DNA from: Phycisphaerales bacterium
Lineage (GTDB): Bacteria > Planctomycetota > Phycisphaerae > Phycisphaerales > UBA1924
Length of the DNA stretch: 36,236 bases
Assembly (NCBI GenBank): GCA_013360695.1
Contig: JABWBC010000021.1
Span: 1-36,236 of the forward strand
Direction: 5' to 3'
This document shows positions 31,731 to 36,236 of this stretch, piece after piece (the stretch's first letter is position 1; every line of letters starts with the position of its first letter). Made by a program: the position numbers and the translations under genes. The notes beneath the pieces were generated by a model that worked only from the letters and a program-made list of their open reading frames with translations, was not told the DNA's origin and ran no database searches.

Positions 31731-33053
31731 ATGACCACGCACGCCACGCACGAGCACATGTCCGCCGCCATCCTCTCGATCGGCGATGAGCTCACGCTCG
31801 GCCAGAAGCTCGACACCAACTCACGCTGGCTCTCGCAGCAGCTCGTCGATCTGGGAATCCCGATCGTCGAGCACGTCACTGTCCCTGATGACTTGGATGC
31901 CCACGTCGCGGCCCTTGCCCGGCTTGCCGCGCGTTGCGATCTCATCATCAGCTCCGGCGGCCTGGGGCCGACCGCCGACGACCTGACGCGCCGGGCGCTG
32001 GCGGTCGCGTCGCACGACTCGCTTGTACATGACTCCGCGGGAGAAGCGCAGGTGCGTGCATGGTTCGCCGCCCGAGGTCGATCGCCCGCTTCGATCAACA
32101 TGGTGCAGGCGCAGCGCCCCTCGCGAGGACTGCTGCTCGAAAACAGGCACGGCACGGCGCCCGGCCTCTTCGCGTCGATCGAATCGTCCACGCACCGCTG
32201 CGATGTGTATTGCCTTCCCGGCCCGCCGCGCGAGATGATGCCGATATTCGAGGCGTCGGTGCGTCCCGCTCTCCGTCCGCCCGCGGGAAGGGTTATCGAG
32301 ACGCGCGTGCTTCATTCCGTCGGCATCGGCGAATCCGACCTCGCGCAGCGACTGGGCTCACTCATGGATCGAACGAGCGTTCCGCTCGTCGGAACGACCG
32401 CCAGCGGCGGCGTGGTGAGCGTCCGCATCCGCTACGAAGGCGAAGCTCCGCGCGACCAGGCGAAGCTCACGGTCGATCAAGCGGCCGGCAAGGTGCTGAT
32501 TCTCGCGGGCGAGTTTGTGTTCGGCGAAGGCGACGAGACGCTCGCGAGCGTTGTGTTGAACAAGCTGAAGCAGACCGGGCAGACCATCGCGGTCGTCGAA
32601 AGCTGCACCGGCGGCATGCTGGGCGAAGAACTCACGGCGATCCCCGGTTCTTCGGCGTGCGTGCTCGGGGGGTGGATTACCTACAGCAACGAGATGAAGC
32701 AAGCCTTGGTCGGAGTGTCGAGCGAGCTCTTCGCGCCCGGTGCTCCGGGCGCGGTGAGTCGCGAGGTCGCCCGGGCCATGGCGCGGGGCGGGCGCGAGCG
32801 CTCCGGCGCGTCGATCGCGCTCTCGATCACGGGCGTCGCGGGTCCCGATGGCGGTACACCGGCCAAACCGGTCGGCACGGTCTGGGTCTCGCTCGCCCAC
32901 GCGCGAGGCAGCGACACGCGCCGATTCTCCATGGCCGGTGATCGCGCGAGCGTGCGTTCGTGGTCCTGCACCGCGGCGCTTGCGATCGCGTGGCAATACA
33001 TCGCCGGCCGATCGCACGCTCTCCTGCGACAGGTTGAGGCGTATGCGGAGTGA
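31731..33053 (+). CDS. cinA: CinA-family protein, NMN deamidase type
   Basis: Protein of 440 residues with both CinA parts. The N-terminal molybdopterin-binding-like (COG1058) domain (about 10-175) carries SIGDELTLGQ, DTNSRWLSQQL and SSGGLGPTADDLTR. The C-terminal PncC domain (about 285-430) carries ESCTGGMLGEELTAIPGSS, GWITYSNEMK and SITGVAGPDGGTPAKPVGTVW. The family recycles pyridine nucleotides (NMN amidohydrolase, ADP-ribose pyrophosphatase). The ATG at 31731 is used; an ATG at 31758 is possible. It follows pyk by 46 bases on the same strand. Confidence 0.93.
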   Translation: MTTHATHEHMSAAILSIGDELTLGQKLDTNSRWLSQQLVDLGIPIVEHVTVPDDLDAHVAALARLAARCDLIISSGGLGPTADDLTRRALAVASHDSLVHDSAGEAQVRAWFAARGRSPASINMVQAQRPSRGLLLENRHGTAPGLFASIESSTHRCDVYCLPGPPREMMPIFEASVRPALRPPAGRVIETRVLHSVGIGESDLAQRLGSLMDRTSVPLVGTTASGGVVSVRIRYEGEAPRDQAKLTVDQAAGKVLILAGEFVFGEGDETLASVVLNKLKQTGQTIAVVESCTGGMLGEELTAIPGSSACVLGGWITYSNEMKQALVGVSSELFAPGAPGAVSREVARAMARGGRERSGASIALSITGVAGPDGGTPAKPVGTVWVSLAHARGSDTRRFSMAGDRASVRSWSCTAALAIAWQYIAGRSHALLRQVEAYAE

Positions 33054-33175
33054 ACGGTCGAGAAAGGTTGGATGACGGAAAGTGCCAGATGATCCTCCTC
33101 GATTCGGTCAAATGCTCCCCGCTCGCCAACAGGCCACGGTTCCTGTAAACTCCGCCTCCACACTCAGGGGGCTTC

Positions 33176-35062
33176 ATGCTCGGCACATCCGTTCTCGCCA
33201 TCGCCATCACATTCATGATGCTCGCCAGCTGCGCGGCTCTGGGCGGTTCCGCGCCGGAATCTCCGGCTGCGCGTCAACATCGCGAACCGCCGCGGCGTGT
33301 CGAGTACGTCGTCGGGCTCACCGACGCCAGGACGCAGACGATCTCCGTCAGCTTGATCCTGCGCGCCGTGCCGCCCGGCGAACTGGAGCTGTGCCTTCCC
33401 GTCTGGAGACCCGGCCGCTACCAGATCCTCGACATGGCCGGCACCGTCAGCGGCGTCTTTGCCCGCTCGGGCGACGGAGAGCCGCGTGATATCCGCAAGG
33501 TCGAGAAAGCCACATGGATGGTGAGCGTCGCGCCCGGCGACGACGAGATCATCGTCGACTATCGCGTCTACGCCAACTCGATCGGCGACCGCACACGCCA
33601 CGCCGACGATTCGCACGCATTCCTCTCGCCCGCCTCGGTGTTCATGTACGCGCCGTCGATGCGACAAGAGCCGCTGGTTGTTCGCCTGATCATGCCCGAG
33701 GGCTGGAGGATCGCGACCGGGCTCGAGCGCGATCCGGGCGATGCGTCGGCGATCGTCGCGCGGGACTACGACATCCTCGTCGATTCGCCGATCGAGGCCG
33801 GCTTTCACGATCTGATCGACTTCGACGTTGACGGCACGCCGCACCAGATTGCCGTGTGGTGGGGGGGCGTCGCGCCGGGCGATAAGCCGTCCCGGCGCGG
33901 CAAGCTCTTTGACGAGAAGAAGCTCTCCGAGGATTTCACCAAGATCATCCGCGCCCAGCGCGACATCTTCGGCTCGCTTCCCTACACGCGGTACGTCTTT
34001 CTCGTCCATTGCTATCAGGGTGGCGGCGGCGGCACCGAGCACCTCAACTCAACCATCGTTGGCTGCTCTCCCGCGGCGTTCGAGGAGGAGTCCCGCTACC
34101 GCAGCTTCCTCACCCTCATTTCCCACGAGATGTTCCACACCTGGAATGTCAAGCAGCTGCGCCCCGCCGGAATAAAGCCCTACGACTACCAGCGTGAGAA
34201 CTACACCGAACTCCTTTGGGTCGCCGAGGGCGCGACGACATACTACGAGAATGTCGCGCTCGTCCGGGCCGGCCTGATCACGCTCGACCATTTCCTCGGG
34301 GATATCGGTGGATTGGTCGACGGCGATCGCAAGAGGATCGGTTCGAGCGTGCAGAGCGCCGAGGAATCGAGCTTCGACGCGTGGATCAAGTTCAACCGCC
34401 CCAGCCCCGACCACGCAAACACCACCGTCTCCTTCTACGACAAGGGGGCGCAGCTCAGCCTCGTTCTCGACATGCTCATCCGCAACGCGTCGTCGGGCGA
34501 GCGCAGCCTCGACAACGTGATGCGAGAGCTCTTCGAAAAGTTCCCGCTCTCCGGGCCCGCGTTCACCTCGCGTGATTTTCGTGAGGCCGCGAACCGGGCC
34601 GCGGGCGTTGATCTCTCGTGGTTCTTCGATCGTCACGTCGCGCGAACCGACCCGGTTGACTATGAATCGGCGCTCCGGGCCGCGGGGCTCGAGGTCTCTC
34701 TATCCGAGGTGCCCGCGCGTCGCACCATCGGGGCAGCCTTCGAAGATGCCGATGGCGGCGCCCGCGTCTCGTCGATCGAATCGGGTAGCGCCGCGGCCAA
34801 GGCCGGGCTGCTCGTTGGCGACATCATCGTCGCGCTCAACGATCGACGCGTCCGTGGCGGCGAGGCCGCGTCCCGCATGAACGAGCTCGTCGCGGGGGCG
34901 ACGGTCGAGCTGACCTACTTTCGAATGAACGTCCTCCGCCGTGTTTCGGTGGCGCTCCAAGAGGCCAAGGGCGGATCCTGGCGTGTCCGTCGCGTGGGTG
35001 AGCCATCCCCAGAGCAGAGACGCATCTTCGAGTCATGGACGGGGCAGGCGTGGAAGGAGTAA
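33176..35062 (+). CDS. M61-family metallopeptidase with PDZ domain
   Basis: Exported zinc peptidase of 628 residues (glycyl-aminopeptidase family). The N terminus is a hydrophobic signal with a lipobox-like LASC (C19), though it lacks the usual basic residues. The N-terminal beta domain is followed by the catalytic domain with HEMFH (H317, E318, H321) and the third ligand E351 in WVAEGATTYYE, as in M61. A C-terminal PDZ domain spans about residues 525-610 (VSSIESGSAAAKAGLLVGDIIVAL as its core). AGGGGG lies 4 bases before the ATG, and a TAAACT element at 33146-33151 may be its -10. It is convergent with tsf. Confidence 0.92.
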   Translation: MLGTSVLAIAITFMMLASCAALGGSAPESPAARQHREPPRRVEYVVGLTDARTQTISVSLILRAVPPGELELCLPVWRPGRYQILDMAGTVSGVFARSGDGEPRDIRKVEKATWMVSVAPGDDEIIVDYRVYANSIGDRTRHADDSHAFLSPASVFMYAPSMRQEPLVVRLIMPEGWRIATGLERDPGDASAIVARDYDILVDSPIEAGFHDLIDFDVDGTPHQIAVWWGGVAPGDKPSRRGKLFDEKKLSEDFTKIIRAQRDIFGSLPYTRYVFLVHCYQGGGGGTEHLNSTIVGCSPAAFEEESRYRSFLTLISHEMFHTWNVKQLRPAGIKPYDYQRENYTELLWVAEGATTYYENVALVRAGLITLDHFLGDIGGLVDGDRKRIGSSVQSAEESSFDAWIKFNRPSPDHANTTVSFYDKGAQLSLVLDMLIRNASSGERSLDNVMRELFEKFPLSGPAFTSRDFREAANRAAGVDLSWFFDRHVARTDPVDYESALRAAGLEVSLSEVPARRTIGAAFEDADGGARVSSIESGSAAAKAGLLVGDIIVALNDRRVRGGEAASRMNELVAGATVELTYFRMNVLRRVSVALQEAKGGSWRVRRVGEPSPEQRRIFESWTGQAWKE

Positions 35063-35121
35063 TCGCAATCGGATCGACGTTGCGTGGCTTCCGCGGACCG
35101 GTTGGTCCCGAACTCCCATGA

Positions 35122-35147
35122 AAAAAGGCCCGGAACCCCGAGCCTTT
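35122..35147 (-). terminator. Intrinsic terminator of tsf
   Basis: On the minus strand, AAAGGC plus CGG pairs (one mismatch) around a GGTT loop are followed by a run of six T. It starts 26 bases after the tsf stop in the gap between the convergent M61 and tsf genes. On the plus strand only three T follow, so it should act mainly on the tsf transcript. Confidence 0.8.
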
Positions 35148-35172
35148 GGAGCGATCGTGAATCAGTATCGGC

Positions 35173-35988
35173 TCAGGCGCCCTCGCCGACGGCCCAGCGT
35201 CGGAACGCGACCAGCTTGTCCGCGCCGCCCACGATGTCCTTGATCTTCTTCGACGGGTCCTTCACGAAGGGCTGCTCGAGCAGCGCAATCTCCTCGAAGA
35301 ACTTCCGCATGCCGCCCTCGACCATCTTCTCCGCGATCTCCTTGGGCTTGCCCGACTCCATGGCCTGCTCGATGCGGAACTTCCGCTCCTTCTCGACGAT
35401 CGCCGCCGGCACTTCCGCCGCGGAGAGGCCCTGCGGGCGCGGGACGGCCGCGACGACGTGCATGCACACGTCCTTCAGCACCACCTCATCCAGAGCGGCC
35501 TTGGCCTGTACCAGCGACGCGGTCTTGCCGTCGTGGTGGACGTAGAACGCGAACGCGCCAGGAGCGCCCACGAGCTTCTCGCCGCGAGCGAACGAGCAGT
35601 TCTCGCCCGTCGAGATGCGGACCTCGTCGACCGCGCCGGTGATCGAAGGAGTGGCGGCGGCGACGCCGGCGTTGCCCGCCAGCACCTCGCCAACCACCTT
35701 CTTCATCATCGCGTCGAACTTCTCGCTTTTGGCGGTGAAGTCCGTCTCGGCACGGACCTCAACCAGCGCCGCAGCGGATCGATCGGCACTGAGCGCGATC
35801 GCCACGCGACCTTCGCCCGCGGCCCGGTCCGTCCGCGTGTCCATCTTGCCCTTGAGCTCCTTGCGGAGGAGCTCTTCGGCCTTCTCGAAGTCGCCGCCGG
35901 ATTTCTCCAGCGCCGCTTTGCACGCCATCATCGGGAGCCCCGTCTGATTGCGGAGCTTCATCACGTCCTTGGAATTGATCTCGGCCAT
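35173..35988 (-). CDS. tsf: Translation elongation factor Ts
   Basis: Guanine-nucleotide exchange factor for EF-Tu, 271 residues. The N-terminal UBA-like domain has VMKLRNQTGLPMMACKAALE. The core motif around VRAETDFTAKS corresponds to the usual TDFVARN, with conservative departures. GRVAIAL and the C-terminal coiled-coil (EKMVEGGMRKFFEEIALLEQPFV) and KDIVGG segments follow. The ATG at 35988 has GGAG 7 bases upstream. The preceding reading frame at the window edge is probably rpsB, the standard partner. The strong terminator follows the gene. Confidence 0.96.
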   Translation of the reverse strand: MAEINSKDVMKLRNQTGLPMMACKAALEKSGGDFEKAEELLRKELKGKMDTRTDRAAGEGRVAIALSADRSAAALVEVRAETDFTAKSEKFDAMMKKVVGEVLAGNAGVAAATPSITGAVDEVRISTGENCSFARGEKLVGAPGAFAFYVHHDGKTASLVQAKAALDEVVLKDVCMHVVAAVPRPQGLSAAEVPAAIVEKERKFRIEQAMESGKPKEIAEKMVEGGMRKFFEEIALLEQPFVKDPSKKIKDIVGGADKLVAFRRWAVGEGA

Positions 35989-36000
35989 TGCTCACTCCAC

Positions 36001-36017
36001 GCGGGCGGTGGGCCCGC
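36001..36017 (-). other. Hairpin in the leader of tsf
   Basis: Stem GCGGGC/GCCCGC with a 5-base loop, 12 bases before the tsf ATG and just upstream of its ribosome-binding site, in the 114-base rpsB-tsf spacer. It could lower tsf translation relative to rpsB or be a processing point. Confidence 0.45.
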
Positions 36018-36102
36018 CATGCTGGGACGAAATGCGGACGATGCCGGCCGTGCCGACACGCCGCGCTGGTTCATTCCTCAATCACTCGCGGCACCGGACA
36101 GG

Positions 36103-36236
36103 TCAGGCGTTGCTGGGGGTCGGTGCGTCGTTGCCGCGCGGCGCTTCCTTGGCGGCGTCCTGCTCGTCGCGACGGAACTGGGCGCGACGGCTGCGACGCG
36201 GGCCGCCCGCTTCGCCGCCCTGGCCGGCATCGGTCT
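36103..36236 (-). CDS. C-terminal end of a protein, probably ribosomal protein S2
   Basis: An open frame enters from the window edge and ends in TGA at 36105-36103. It gives a 43-residue tail rich in Arg, Ala, Gly and acidic residues (RRSRRAQFRRDEQ near its middle). The tail itself is not diagnostic. Its position 114 bases ahead of tsf on the same strand makes rpsB, with a disordered C-terminal extension, the likely identity. Confidence 0.6.
   Translation of the reverse strand, partial: TDAGQGGEAGGPRRSRRAQFRRDEQDAAKEAPRGNDAPTPSNA

Noticed and set aside
1..36236. tRNA genes, rRNA, CRISPR arrays, transposases, toxin-antitoxin or prophage genes
   Set aside because: None seen on reading the intergenic gaps and the recognised genes; small structured RNAs could still be missed without a covariance search.

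Overview
The window reads as chromosomal DNA of a GC-rich planctomycete, most likely from the Phycisphaerae side of the phylum. This rests on a paired PSD1-family cytochrome (DUF1549/DUF1553) and Tat-exported DUF1501 gene, a DUF2231/planctomycete-cytochrome/LRR fusion, a CGYDLTGL...CPECG zinc-ribbon membrane protein, and a stand-alone GGQ release-factor-like protein. All assignments come from reading motifs; no database search was possible.

Layout. Bases 1-5181 (minus strand) hold a VIT/VWA exported protein followed by an OmpR-type response regulator and a histidine kinase cut by the window edge. A 461-base noncoding stretch with several inverted and G-rich repeats follows. HflX (minus) is divergent from a plus-strand pair, a C-terminal processing protease (S41) and TsaD, which touch at their stop/start codons, and then a GGQ-only release-factor-like gene. 

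The centre (about 10840-20310, minus strand) is a compact nitrous oxide reductase operon read right to left: promoter with an operator-like palindrome, membrane-anchored dihaem cytochrome c, Sec-type (clade II-like) nosZ, a four-helix NosB-like membrane protein, nosD, nosF, nosY, nosL, an Rrf2-family regulator, pdxH and a zinc-ribbon membrane protein. From the NosB-like gene to nosL every junction is a 4-base ATGA overlap. The module would export and mature the copper enzyme NosZ (NosDFY, NosL), feed it electrons (cytochrome c, perhaps the NosB-like protein) and sense NO or redox state through the Rrf2 protein. NosR and NosX are not in the window.

Immediately upstream on the same strand (20397-27305) lies a second exported redox-looking cluster: PSD1 protein (two CxxCH), DUF1501 Tat protein, and the DUF2231/CxxCH/LRR/cysteine-rich fusion. 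Its biochemical role is unknown, and together with the dihaem cytochrome it puts five CxxCH motifs next to nosZ.

The right end carries an SDR oxidoreductase (minus), then plus-strand genes for an orphan, unusually long solute-binding protein, pyruvate kinase, CinA and an M61 peptidase with a PDZ domain. These converge on minus-strand tsf, which has a good intrinsic terminator, preceded by the C-terminal end of what is probably rpsB at the window edge.

I saw no tRNA, rRNA, CRISPR array, transposase or prophage gene. The clearest candidates for something new are the operator/Rrf2 pair of the nos operon, with its atypical cluster-ligand pattern, and the multihaem PSD1/DUF1501/DUF2231 cluster beside it.
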